DNA from: Harmonia axyridis
Lineage: Eukaryota; Arthropoda; Insecta; Coleoptera; Coccinellidae
Reading direction: 5' to 3'
Assembly: GCF_914767665.1 (NCBI RefSeq)
Contig: NC_059501.1
Span: 9,426,501-9,490,500 of the forward strand
Length of the DNA: 64,000 nucleotides
The notes beneath the pieces are model-generated. The model was not told the origin of the DNA. It was given only the letters and a program-made list of their open reading frames with translations, and ran no database searches. A program made the translations under genes and the position numbers. Positions 24,450-33,855 of this stretch are shown in pieces; within the stretch, counting starts at the first letter, position 1; each line of letters starts with the position of its first letter.

Positions 24450-27338
24450 CTACATCCTAGAATTCATATCACAATAACTCAAAAATTCTGAAATAGAGTA
24501 AGGTTCTATATTTATAATCAAGTCTGTTAGATTTTTCTTGAATTTCCTAACATCAACTATGTCTAGTACATTTTTGGGTAGATTATTATAAAACTTAATA
24601 CACATATAATTGGTATTTTTTTCAGTTAATGTCATTTTATGTATCGGAAAGTGAAAGGGAATGGTACGTCTTGTGTTATTGATATTTCTTAGATTTTCGA
24701 AATAATGCGGATTTGTTTTCACAAAAAGAACGCACTCTAAAACAAACATCCCAAAGAAAGTGAGAATTCTATTCTGTCTGAAGTGCCCTCTGCATGATTC
24801 CCTATATTTTAGACCAATCATAGATCTTAAAGCAGACTTTTGCAGCACAAACAGTTTACTGCAATCGGAACCACTACCCCAAATCACGACTCCGTACCTG
24901 AGTATAGAATCAAAATTCGCAAAATAAATGGATCTTAAAAGTTGCTTATCTATCCGTCGAGATAACACCCTTATCATATAAATAGCGCTATTGAGTCTTT
25001 TGCATAGTTGATGAATATGTTCGCACCAACTCAACTGATTGTCCACATAAACTCCCAAAAATTTAGTGGTATGTGACACCTCAACTGCGGTGTTGCTGAA
25101 CATAATTGTTTTCGGGAAATTTTCTTTGGATCTATTAGTCCTAAACATGACGCATTCAGTTTTATCAACATTTAGATGAAGCCCGTTCTGACTACACCAA
25201 ATATTTATTAGATCAAAGGCTGTTTTTGTCTGTTCGATGCAAGTTTTGAGGTCTTTATTTTTAATAAGTGCATTTGCATCGTCAACAAATAAAATTATAT
25301 TCATAATTGATTGTATTGAAGTAGATGATATAGATGAAGGCAGATCATTGATATATAGAAGGAAAAGAAGGGGCCCCAAAATACTCCCTTGCGGTACACC
25401 TACATCAACTACTTCTTCTTTGGACATGTGAACTTTGTCGCCTGTGCTAACGGAAACTCTTTGTGTTCTATTAGATAGGTAACTACGCAGCAGTTCAAGT
25501 TGGTTGTCACGAACACCATAAAATTCCAATTTATTCAGAAGTCTCTGGTGATCTACACAATCAAAAGCCTTAGAGAGATCTATAAAAAGTCCGGTGGGCA
25601 TCTCACCTTGTTCAATTGCCTCAACAATACCCGATGTTAATTCATAGAGAGCCGTGGTGGTGCTTTTACCGCGCAAGTAACCATGTTGATTCTTCGAAAA
25701 TATCCCGAATTTATGGAAGAAGTTCAATAACCGGTTCACTAAGATCTTTTCGAAAATCTTTGAAAATGCAGTCAGCAAGCTGATGGGACGATAGTTGTGG
25801 ACATCATTCGAATCTCCTTTTTTATACAGAGGTTTGATCACAGCTGATTTGAGGGTCGATGGAAAAAACCCCTCCGTAAACGCTCGATTGATAATATGTG
25901 ATAGAGGTGTGGCAATTATATGAATCGAGTTTTTGATAATAGTTATAGGTATATCATCATAGCCACATGCGGTTTTACTCTTCATTTTATTGACCACACT
26001 CATTACCTCACTTTCATCTACGGGAAAATAATAAAAGGATTTCTTATTGCGATATTTACCATATGTACCATCTGAGACATCATTTGAATCACGTGAACAT
26101 TTCGAATGCCCGCTGGCGAAATAAAGATTGAAGTTATTCGCAAGGACCTCTGGGTTGTCCACATGCTTCAGGACATCTCTTTTGGTCACATCTTTACCAG
26201 TTAGCCTACGTAGTATACTCCAAGATGTTTTGGACTTATTTTTACTCTCCGAAATAAGTTTTCTGAAATAGTCCTGGTTCATTTTCTGTAACTCCTTATC
26301 ATATCGAAATTTGAGCTTTTTATAATGACTTATATAATTCGAATCTTGTTGAGAAATAATGAATAAAGTGTTTAAATAATTACGGAGCTGTTGAACTTTG
26401 GGTGTGATAGGAATTTTAATTTTGTTATTATTTTTAATTGAAATATGTGGAAATGAATCATCAAATATTCGTTTATAGGTTGTGTGAAACTTATTCCATA
26501 AGGAGTCCACACCAGCAGAAAAGTCGATTGAAAGTATGTTCCAGTCCACTTGGGACAAAGATGTCAAAAATATCTCAGTGGTAGACCCATTTATTAAGCG
26601 AATTTTTTTCTTGTGCTGCATATCTTTGACAGCTGAAAAAGTAAATATTTGTCCCTTGTGATCCGATATATGTTCTTCAATAACACTAGCTAATGTGTCA
26701 TCTTCGATATTGGTTATTATATTATCGATACACGAAGAAGATGTTAGTGTTATTCTTGTAGGTTCCCTAATCATGAATTTTGCATTGAAACCCTCAACAA
26801 GTGAGATGAACTTCTCCGCCACATTATTATTTGAAAGAATGTCAATGTTAAAATCTCCGGATACAACAAATGAACAAGATTCCTCTGTTATTTTCATGAG
26901 GATATTATGCATGTTTTCAAGGAATATATCTATGTCCGACGTGTTAGAACAGCTGGGCCGGTATATACAAATGATAATAATTTTTTTACTTTCAATGAGA
27001 CATTCAACAGCTGAACACTCGAACATAAATGGAATCGAAAACTTGAGGTCAGTTCGTTCCCTACAGATGATCCCACCTCTACAATATATAGCGCAGCCTC
27101 CGTGCTTACCCGCTTCTCGGGAGAAAAACGATATTAAATTATAGTTCAAAAATTTGTAGTTAAGAAGTTCATCCTCACTTTTCCAATGTTCTGTTATTGT
27201 GACAAATGACACATCAAACTTATTTATAAACAATTCCAATCGACTGAAGCAATTTCCAAGCGATTGAACATTCTGATGAACACGAGTATATCGCTCCTTT
27301 ACTCGTCGATTTTGTGCTTTACAAGACGAAATAAAAAA
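24450..27338 (-). CDS. LINE ORF2: APE endonuclease and reverse transcriptase
   Basis: The polyprotein nicks target DNA and reverse-transcribes the element RNA at the nick. The open frame starts at 27338, directly after an in-frame TAA. No ATG occurs until 27026, well inside the endonuclease domain, so a non-AUG, reinitiation or frameshift mechanism is needed. Endonuclease motifs appear in order: NVQSL (about 27266), TEHW, IYRPSC, SGDFNID and the SDH motif. The reverse transcriptase spans roughly 26000-24850, with NYRPISLL, LFIDLSKAFD (about 25590, catalytic Asp), GVPQGSILGPLLFLLYINDL and FVDDAN (about 25280, catalytic Asp pair; Val replaces the common Ala). The thumb and C-terminal region follow, ending in TAA at 24450. 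There is no RNase H domain. All catalytic residues that can be checked are present. Confidence 0.92.
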   Translation of the reverse strand, partial: FFISSCKAQNRRVKERYTRVHQNVQSLGNCFSRLELFINKFDVSFVTITEHWKSEDELLNYKFLNYNLISFFSREAGKHGGCAIYCRGGIICRERTDLKFSIPFMFECSAVECLIESKKIIIICIYRPSCSNTSDIDIFLENMHNILMKITEESCSFVVSGDFNIDILSNNNVAEKFISLVEGFNAKFMIREPTRITLTSSSCIDNIITNIEDDTLASVIEEHISDHKGQIFTFSAVKDMQHKKKIRLINGSTTEIFLTSLSQVDWNILSIDFSAGVDSLWNKFHTTYKRIFDDSFPHISIKNNNKIKIPITPKVQQLRNYLNTLFIISQQDSNYISHYKKLKFRYDKELQKMNQDYFRKLISESKNKSKTSWSILRRLTGKDVTKRDVLKHVDNPEVLANNFNLYFASGHSKCSRDSNDVSDGTYGKYRNKKSFYYFPVDESEVMSVVNKMKSKTACGYDDIPITIIKNSIHIIATPLSHIINRAFTEGFFPSTLKSAVIKPLYKKGDSNDVHNYRPISLLTAFSKIFEKILVNRLLNFFHKFGIFSKNQHGYLRGKSTTTALYELTSGIVEAIEQGEMPTGLFIDLSKAFDCVDHQRLLNKLEFYGVRDNQLELLRSYLSNRTQRVSVSTGDKVHMSKEEVVDVGVPQGSILGPLLFLLYINDLPSSISSTSIQSIMNIILFVDDANALIKNKDLKTCIEQTKTAFDLINIWCSQNGLHLNVDKTECVMFRTNRSKENFPKTIMFSNTAVEVSHTTKFLGVYVDNQLSWCEHIHQLCKRLNSAIYMIRVLSRRIDKQLLRSIYFANFDSILRYGVVIWGSGSDCSKLFVLQKSALRSMIGLKYRESCRGHFRQNRILTFFGMFVLECVLFVKTNPHYFENLRNINNTRRTIPFHFPIHKMTLTEKNTNYMCIKFYNNLPKNVLDIVDVRKFKKNLTDLIINIEPYSISEFLSYCDMNSRM

Positions 27339-28306
27339 TTATTTAATCTCACTCCTTCAGGCCAGATTTCCGGGTTTTTGAGAGATTCAAAAAGATGTTC
27401 AGGTACCATTAGCTTGAACGATGAATACTCTTCTGGTCTATTTGATCTCATTTTGGTACATTTCACATTTCGAATTCCATTATTCTCCAGATGACTAACG
27501 ATCACACTCTCCTCCATATCAGGGTGTAGATTACATACATGTAAATATCTTAATTTAGGTGCCGATTTAATTGTAATATTATCACCTTTACCAGTGCCCA
27601 GAATGGGGTTACTGCGACGATGTCTTCCCTTCCTATTTTCAACTAAGGTAAAGCCCTCATCACCAGTTATTTCTGAGGCATTGTGAGATGATTTAGCATT
27701 TGGAAGTACAACCGGAGTTTCCACGGTAGGTGTTTTCAGAATTTCAACAATTTGTTTCTTGTTTACTTCTTGTCTCTTTGTCCCTTTATTGGAATTCGAT
27801 TCATTAGAGTAAGAAACACTGTTATTCTCAGGCAATTTTTTACTTGTTATGATTTTTGTAGATTCATTTGCAGCCTTTCCTTTGTTTTTATTTTTACCTG
27901 CTTGTCCAGCAAAAGATAATTGAGTATCTTCACCGAGTTTATTCAATAGTTTGGCGTTCTGCTCCTTCAAAAATATTATTTCCATTTTGAGGTTAAACAT
28001 TTCTGTTTTTATTGAATCCAATATTGGTGAAAAGGTTTCTTGAAATGTTCCTATGATCAAACTTCTCAATCCATATTCATCCAACTTCATCCCCTTGACA
28101 TTCATACCGTGAGGAATGGTTTCATCCGAGGTACACATATAGCAAAGCCATTTTTGCAAATCAGTTGATTTTTTGAGTTGTTCTAAATGTTCTACTGTTA
28201 TATCTACACATCCAATGTGAAATATATGTGAACTATTATTAAAACATGATATAGAGTCGTCAGATCGACTTATTGATTTTTCACACTTCATACACGTAAC
28301 CGCCAT
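27299..28306 (-). CDS. LINE ORF1 protein: PHD-like finger, coiled coil, RRM-like domain
   Basis: This encodes a 335-residue ORF1 protein, expected to bind element RNA and form the ribonucleoprotein particle. The chosen start is the ATG at 28306, in good context (ACAAAATGG). The open frame reaches back to a GTG at 28333 but with no better start. Residues about 5-58 form a PHD-like zinc finger: Cys5, Cys8, Cys21, His30, Cys33, Cys55 and Cys58 are visible, but the usual fourth Cys is replaced by Asn. Residues about 95-130 are a heptad-rich acidic and hydrophobic helix, a likely coiled coil. Residues 130-240 are Lys/Ser/Asn-rich and probably disordered. Residues about 252-325 contain LHVCNLHPD and WPEGV motifs of the RRM-like C-terminal domain seen in insect LINE ORF1 proteins. 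Its 3' end overlaps the ORF2 open frame by 40 nt. Confidence 0.88.
   Translation of the reverse strand: MAVTCMKCEKSISRSDDSISCFNNSSHIFHIGCVDITVEHLEQLKKSTDLQKWLCYMCTSDETIPHGMNVKGMKLDEYGLRSLIIGTFQETFSPILDSIKTEMFNLKMEIIFLKEQNAKLLNKLGEDTQLSFAGQAGKNKNKGKAANESTKIITSKKLPENNSVSYSNESNSNKGTKRQEVNKKQIVEILKTPTVETPVVLPNAKSSHNASEITGDEGFTLVENRKGRHRRSNPILGTGKGDNITIKSAPKLRYLHVCNLHPDMEESVIVSHLENNGIRNVKCTKMRSNRPEEYSSFKLMVPEHLFESLKNPEIWPEGVRLNNFLFRLVKHKIDE
27332..27338 (-). promoter_or_regulatory. Candidate -1 ribosomal frameshift site (T TTT TTA)
   Basis: The minus-strand heptamer T TTT TTA lies in the ORF1 reading frame (last base of an AAT codon, then TTT, then TTA). It is the classic X XXY YYZ slippery pattern. 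A -1 slip here enters the ORF2 frame precisely where that frame becomes open, just after its TAA at 27341-27339. The ORF1 stop is 31 nt further on (27301-27299). Downstream there is a possible bulged stem (CGTC TTGT paired with ACAA and GACG, 27328-27304) and an alternative 6-bp stem (ACGAGT with ACTCGT). The first stem begins only 3 nt from the heptamer, closer than usual. Function is inferred. Confidence 0.5.
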
Positions 28307-28369
28307 TTTGTCTAAAAAAAATTTTAAATCCACTTATGTAACAAGTCGTGATTCAGTAGGTGGCGATCA

Positions 28370-29504
28370 TTTTTGTGAAAATATTTTATCCTTCTATGTT
28401 GAGGAGGTTCTAGGGCGGCTAGAGTTTTTGGCTACCCGAAAGGATCTTGACCTGACGAGATTTCCTCCTACTGTCTTAGGAACTGTTCTTCATCCCTTGC
28501 TCTTCCTCTTCCGTTGGTGTTCAACAGATCGTTAAGTTCGGGCATTTTCCCTTCAATTTGGAAATGCAGCCTAGTAAAATCATTGTACAAGTCTGGTATT
28601 AAAACGAACATGTGCAACTATTATTAGTGCAATACCAAAAATCTCCGAGTCCTTAGTGTTGGAGCAGTTGCGAAGAGACATATCTTCGAGGTTGCCCGAG
28701 CAGCAGCATGGTTTTGTTGGTGGTAGGGGAGTTGAGCCGAATCCCAACATATTTGTTCATTATGTTATCGATTGCTCGGAGACGGAAAAGCAGGTCGATA
28801 TCGTATATGCAGATTTCTCCAAAGCATTCGATAAGGTGAATCATGTTATTTTGCGGAGGAAGCTGTCAGGATTTGGCGTCACAGGCCATTTGATTGAGTG
28901 GTTTATTTCATATTTAGATGGCCGTTCCCAGAGGGTCAAGGTTGGAAATTTGTTTGCTCATCACACAACCCTCAATCAGGTGTTCCACAGGGCAGTCACC
29001 TAGGGCCTTTCCAGTTTCTCATGTACATTGATGACATACAAACTTGTTTTAGGTTTACTAGGTTCCTCTTATTTGCCGATGACTTGAAAATTTTCTAACA
29101 GTTAACAGCTTATTGGACTCATTGAATCTTCAGTCTGATCTGGAGAGGCTCGAGCACTGGTGCTGTTAGGGGTGATATGCTGCTGTGACTTTTACTGGGG
29201 ATGTGATCAATATTTTCTTTTCACTTTCCGCCCAGAAATACCAGAGGATCAGTCTTGCTTGGTGTTCTGAATTATCGATTCAATAGCGGTAGGTAATCAC
29301 CAATTTCCAGAATTTTAAGGATGGCGAATGTCACTGGTCAGTTGATGATCCATTTTACGAATCTATCATATTTGGCTATTGCAAGAAATGTTAACCATTG
29401 TTTTATATATAGGTAGTTTATGTTGAGGCGTTTCACTTTTACTTTTAGACTAAGAGTTTGATTTTGTAATAAGGTTCATCCCGTAAATTAATAAATAAAT
29501 CATC
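28370..29504 (+). pseudogene. Broken Jockey-type reverse transcriptase (3' part of a LINE)
   Basis: Three reading frames together give a decayed reverse transcriptase. From about 28440 it reads PDEI..., then KCSLVKSLYKSG and MCNYY followed by a stop. From 28656 it continues with QQHGFVGGRG and the catalytic YADFSKAFDKVNH. After a frameshift near 28980 it continues with GVPQGSHLGPF, MYIDDI and FADDLKIF, ending in a stop at 29098. The catalytic Asp residues survive, but at least two frameshifts and one nonsense codon disable it. The 3' end carries an ATAAATAAATAA-like tail near 29486-29504. The endonuclease part is missing. It lies head-to-head with the full-length minus-strand LINE. Confidence 0.85.
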
Positions 29505-29564
29505 CTTTTTTGGAGCTTGTTTCGAAACATAATTATAGTTTTATTTCCATACTCAACCAAATCA

Positions 29565-29850
29565 TAAGGAACCGAACAGGAGTAAGAGACGCAGTTGTGG
29601 CTATCTTACAGCTCAAGTGGAGCTGGGCTGGATATGTGGCGAGAATGAGTGATGGACGAAGAGACTTGTGGAGTGGAGACCTAGACATGAGGCATATAGA
29701 AGTAGAGGACCACCTCCTAGTCGGTGGACAGACGATATAAAAAGAGTAGCTGGAAACTGGATTCACGGCACAAGACCGAAAAAGATGACTAGATTTAAGG
29801 AAGGCTTTCCTTCAGCAGTGGACGCCATAAGCTTTATGATGATGATGAAT
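29565..29850 (+). pseudogene. RTE-type LINE C-terminal remnant
   Basis: Two overlapping frames encode the C-terminal tail common to insect RTE-like polyproteins: first KWSWAGYVARMSDGRRD, then after a frameshift WRPRHEAYRSRGPPPSRWTD and DIKRVAGNWI. It ends in a short ATG/ATGA repeat (29835-29850), as RTE elements often do. Only the extreme 3' end is present, as expected from 5' truncation. Confidence 0.75.
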
Positions 29851-29859
29851 GATATTTAC

Positions 29860-31040
29860 AACCCAATATTGAAAATGTCCATCATTTCATTCAAAAAAGA
29901 TAAAAAAAACACCTCATTAGAAAAATTCGGCAAATGACAAATAAATTCAAGAATGAAAGTTTTGAGTTGACCGAAGGTGAAAACTAGGCTCGGAGGCATG
30001 CGCATTTCAAGCAAGTACCTTCTCAGAAAATCCCAGTGTGATACATAGTTTATAGAAAAGGAATTCAATGAAAAGAGATAACAATTCAAATATCCATCAA
30101 ATCTGGAATCAACAACGATGTTGGAAGTATGAACATCTCAGAGCAAGCAGCCGACGAGGCCTGAGACTCGTATCAACAGACCTAGGAGTTGTAGTAGTAG
30201 TACTATGCAAAACAAGATGACAAACGCCGAAAACAAATCACACCCTATCAGAATTTCAAATTGGCATGAGCAAAACTTCGAACTCAAACCCCTCAAAGTT
30301 ACTTCACAACAAGGGGTGGATATCAACAAGCAGCCACTCGCTGGCGTAAAAAGCGAACATGTCGGCGTCTACCGCCCCACCCCTCTTGCAAAAAAAAAAG
30401 ATGTTTTCCCGCGAGCCGCATCGATACAACAAAAATTGATTTATTTGCGGTTTTTGCCTTTATTCTCCACCAAGCCTCAGTCGTCGCGTCTGGTAATGGA
30501 AATATACGTCGGCTTTCGCATTGGACGGCCTCTGGCGTCCTTGTATCTTTCCGCCGTTACACGGTTTCGGCAGGTGATATTGAATTCGTGATGGAACCGG
30601 TCTCGCGGAGATTTTCCCGCGATATATTGCCTCTGTTTTTTGCCGTTTTCGATTTGGGCCCGGACGGTTTGCTCTGAGTTAGCTGCACGAGCTCCTGATG
30701 CGGGTTTAATGGAGATTTCTGGGTGGTGGGGGGGGAGGTGAACTTTGGGAGTGGGAAATATGTGGAGGAAGTTTTCGAGGCAGTCTTTTTTGGAGTATTG
30801 CGAATGAGGTTTGTTCGGTTTTAAGAACGATATTGGAATCCTTTTGAAAATTAAAGTTTTTCTCAACTTGAAAAATGAATGAAATCTATGACAACTTAAT
30901 GGATTAGAACTTGATTTATTTGTTATCACCGTCGTAATATATTTTTTCCGATTACATGGTTTTATATTATGTCCATTGGTTCTTTTTTCCAAATTCCTAG
31001 AATGTGGGCTAGATGTACGAGTCATGCAGAGATGGAAAAA
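29860..31040. other. No gene; GC-rich island 30340-30760
   Basis: The island includes a GTGGTGGGGGGGGAGG-type tract. Long frames on both strands across it are mutually exclusive and look fortuitous. Confidence 0.35.
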
Positions 31041-31097
31041 TAATAGAGTGTATTGGTTGAAATAAAAAATTATAAATGGAACATAGCTATAAAAGGT

Positions 31098-31187
31098 TCT
31101 TTTACAGTACCTATAGAGACCCGAGAAGATGTAAACTCGCCGTACACAATCAGAGTTTAGAACATGTGATCTCATTCAAATATCTGT
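31098..31187 (+). repeat. RTE-derived direct repeat, copy A
   Basis: This roughly 90-bp segment, coding in one frame for PRRCKLAVHNQSLEHVISF, is nearly repeated at 32066-32151. The two copies flank a Jockey-type remnant. Both are pieces of an RTE polyprotein. A second short duplication involves the AAATTATAAATGGAACATAG-like stretches at about 31065 and 31207. Confidence 0.6.
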
Positions 31188-31239
31188 TGTATTCATTGGT
31201 CAAAATAAAAAGATTATAAATGCAACATAGCTATAGAAG

Positions 31240-32030
31240 CTTTCTGTATCGCTGAGTATTCCGCCATTCTTGCCAGTTCGTGGAGTTCCACGATAGCAAC
31301 GAAGTACCTACAAGAAGCCATCTATAGACTTCAATCTTGGTTAGCTCGATGGAGAATTGAAGTTAACACTGAGAAGAGCAAAGCCGTTCTCTTCAGCCGA
31401 AAGAAAAAAGATCCCCAAGGACACGTCGTAATGTTCGGTAGAAGGATCGAATGGAAAAACAAACATCACCTGGGAGTGATAGGTACTTGACAAGAAACAA
31501 CACGTCATATCAGCTGTGACAAAATGACAGATAGCAGCTGCATCGTTGCCACCGTCACTTTGCAAAAGCAGCAAAAGGTCTCTTTCCAACAAGCTTCGCT
31601 TCTTCTATGTAAGTCTACCATTCGGCTGGTCATGTCTTACCCATGCCTGGCTTGGGGATAAGCCGCAAAGATCCATCTGCAGAGACTTCAAGTCGTGCAG
31701 AATACGATCCGCAAATTCACCATGGTTTGTCACCAACGTACTGATACATGAAGACCTGCAAATACCATTCCTAGACAACCATCTAAAGGACTTGAGTTTG
31801 AAAACCTTCAGTAAGATGAAAAATTACGGAAACACTCTCATAAGGAAGGTTTGCGACTATGATGAAAAAGCTTCTAGGAAACACAACTACAAACTTCTAC
31901 TGGCACAGAGATTGTGTAATGATTACACAAACTTTCTGAGTGGCATAGTGCCACCTACTGGAGCAGATCAAAATTGCTCACCAGAGGTGAATTATATTCA
32001 AATTGAGCAGTAAAAGGCTGATAGTCTGAC
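31240..32030 (+). pseudogene. Jockey-type reverse transcriptase thumb and C-terminus remnant
   Basis: From 31255 the plus strand reads AILASSWSSTIATKYLQEAI, YRLQSWLARWRIEVNTEKSK and AVLFSRKKK, the region directly after the YADD box. From 31650 it reads RLQ-like repeats, APWFV-like NSPWFVTNVLIHEDLQIPFL and the polyprotein C-terminal helix, with the open frame 31546-32013 ending near YIQIEQ. A frameshift near 31490-31550 separates the two. The upstream palm and endonuclease are missing. Confidence 0.7.
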
Positions 32031-32059
32031 TGCAAAAGAGAAAGAAGTTACAAGTTCCA

Positions 32060-32400
32060 GAGCTTCTTTTGCAGTATCTAGAGAACCGAGAAGATGTAAA
32101 CTCGCTATACACGATCAGAGTTTGGAACATGTGATCTCATTCAAATATCTGGAAATGAACATAACAAGGTACTAAGAATCTAAAGAATGAAGTAAAAGTG
32201 CAAATAACTAAACCATCAATAACATCAGGGTACTTGAGAGATATGATTTGGCGGAATCATTACCAGAAGCAGAGTCAGAATATATAACACCTGCGTAAGA
32301 CCATTTAAGACTCCATAAGGACCAGAGCAGAGAAACCATAACTAAAAACGGCTTTTTAGAACGACTTAAAGGCGAACGTTGAGATCAATAACAACAATAA
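32060..32400 (+). pseudogene. RTE-type LINE remnant containing direct repeat copy B
   Basis: The segment reads EPRRCKLAIHDQSLEHVISF and KYLEMNIT, then VKVQIT and SGYLRDMIWRNHYQKQS, with RTRAENHN in another frame. This is the YLG to C-terminal part of an RTE-like polymerase. It contains several stops. It begins with the same sequence as 31098-31187. Confidence 0.65.
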
Positions 32401-32428
32401 GGAAAATATGTGAATAAGGGAAATTGCC

Positions 32429-33110
32429 AACTTTTGGACTGAGTTGATTTTTTTCTTGAAATATTATTGATCAGTACTGAATTATGGAAACATTGAATTC
32501 AAAAATGTATGAAATTGAAAGGTTCAGATGAAAAACTATTAAATGCTGATATGAACTAGAAATGAATTATTGTATAAAGTAAGATTAAGTATAAAGATCA
32601 AAGAGGAAATTAAAAATTAAAGTCAAACAGCAATAAATTGACAACTTTTAGACTGAGTAAATTTTTTTTACTGGAAAGTTTATTTATTGAAAATAATAAA
32701 AGAATTAACATCATGTCTACAAAATTACCGAATACTCAAGTCCTATTTACAATTAAACTGAATAAATGAGGAAAAAAGAATGATTTGGAAATTAAATGAT
32801 ATCTTCATATTGGAATTGATCAGTAGTAAGTTATGGAAATATAAAATTCAAAAGTTTATGAAATTAAATAGTATAGATGAAATAATATTCACACATTGAA
32901 ATTATTGAAGTAGACATATAAAGATGAACTAACAAATCAATATAACGAAGACTTGAGCTTGAAATAAACCAGAAATAAAATGAAATCACAAACAGCAATA
33001 AATTGCTAACTTTCGGGGTGAGAGGTATTTTTTCTTTGTAGGTTTGTTATTGAAAAAAATGAAAGGATTAGCAAATTCAAGTCTACAAAATCACTGGATG
33101 TTCGATTTGA
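32429..33110. repeat. AT-rich tandem repeat, unit about 350-366 bp
   Basis: Matching blocks recur at 32429, 32641 and 33007 (AACTTTTGGACTGAG-like), at 32470 and 32819 (GATCAGTACTGAATTATGGA-like) and at 32688 and 33052 (GTCTACAAAATTACCG-like). Offsets of 349-366 bp define the unit; the first copy is shortened. Divergence is appreciable. No coding sense is visible, so it is satellite-like or the non-coding part of a repeat element. Confidence 0.65.
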
Positions 33111-33119
33111 ATCCTGGAT

Positions 33120-33850
33120 TCAACTAAGAACGAAAGGCCATAACGACTGATAAACTGAATTAATTTGCCACTGTTCACACAATCCAAGTCGAATTCTATC
33201 TCAGACTACCAATTCATTCGAAATGTATTATCTGACGACAAATTCGAAACGTCAAAAAACATGTTATTCCAATCCGGTCGGCAATCCGAGGAATCGAAGC
33301 TCGGAAGAAACGTTCAATTAAAATAAGTTAAAGTGATTGTCGACTCGTCCTTTATTACTAAAACAAATCGGTGCGCTCTTCGAAGAGCCAATCTATCCGA
33401 TTGCCTCCTTTAAATCTGCCCCGATCCGGAAATAAAGGAGATCGTAAATGTTTCAAAATCTCTTAATTGAATTAAACTGTTGACTGGCCGGGAACAGGCG
33501 TCCCTTTGTTCCCGATCCAGGCATTTGCACCCCATAAACCCTATCGAACGTATCGGGGTCTACTGCGTCCTGATTTCTTATCATCCACTTGCTCGTTGCC
33601 TGGCGAAATCGACAGATATAGCCTGGAACGCACTTGACAACGCCGCAAATATCGGAAGGTAGTAGAGCGAAATAATATGCACTATATCTTAACTGAAAAA
33701 CTTTATTATTTTCCTCCGATTGGCAGCAAATATCAATTTTGCAGACACATATCAATAAGCAAAGTTTTAATTTTTTTAGTTTTCAAGTTGTTAAACTATA
33801 AATAATATGGACATATACATTTCCATAGCAACCAATCATTCCAACAATTT
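33120..33850. other. No gene; GC-richer island about 33290-33660
   Basis: A 100-codon minus frame (33755-33453) shows no recognised domain. It directly abuts the fold-back element. Confidence 0.35.
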
Positions 33851-33855
33851 GTATC

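Larger units (their letters stand above)
24351..28370 (-). mobile_element. Full-length two-ORF non-LTR retrotransposon (CR1-like group)
   Basis: This is a complete-looking LINE on the minus strand. It has a short leader, ORF1 with a PHD-like finger and RRM-like domain, an overlapping ORF2 with APE-type endonuclease and reverse transcriptase, a roughly 75-bp 3' UTR and a simple-repeat tail (TTATTG units, plus strand 24351-24376). Both ORFs lack internal stops and frameshifts, unlike every other retroelement in the window, so this copy is young or recently active. A tail of short tandem repeats in place of poly(A), with a PHD-bearing ORF1, fits the CR1/Daphne/Crack group; the exact clade needs a phylogeny. 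The 5' end is not sharply defined because Jockey-derived sequence starts at about 28370. No clean target-site duplication was found; a weak 12-mer resemblance between the two flanks is unconvincing. Confidence 0.9.

Noticed and set aside
26695..27144. 149-codon plus-strand ORF
   Set aside because: Antisense shadow of the LINE ORF2 endonuclease region.
27239..27239. 27239 as the ORF2 start codon
   Set aside because: The codon there is TTG, not ATG, and conserved endonuclease sequence (NVQSL) continues upstream.
28333..28333. 28333 as the ORF1 start
   Set aside because: The codon is GTG; the ATG at 28306 has good context and directly precedes the zinc finger.
24339..28374. Possible 12-bp target-site duplication of the intact LINE (AAATGTTCGGCG / AAATGATCGCCA)
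   Set aside because: Three mismatches in 12 are too many for a young insertion, and the 5' boundary is uncertain.
30477..31175. 232-codon minus-strand ORF (and 30205-30591 plus)
   Set aside because: It crosses a GC-rich non-coding island and the RTE direct repeat, which codes on the other strand. There is no motif and the composition is random-like.
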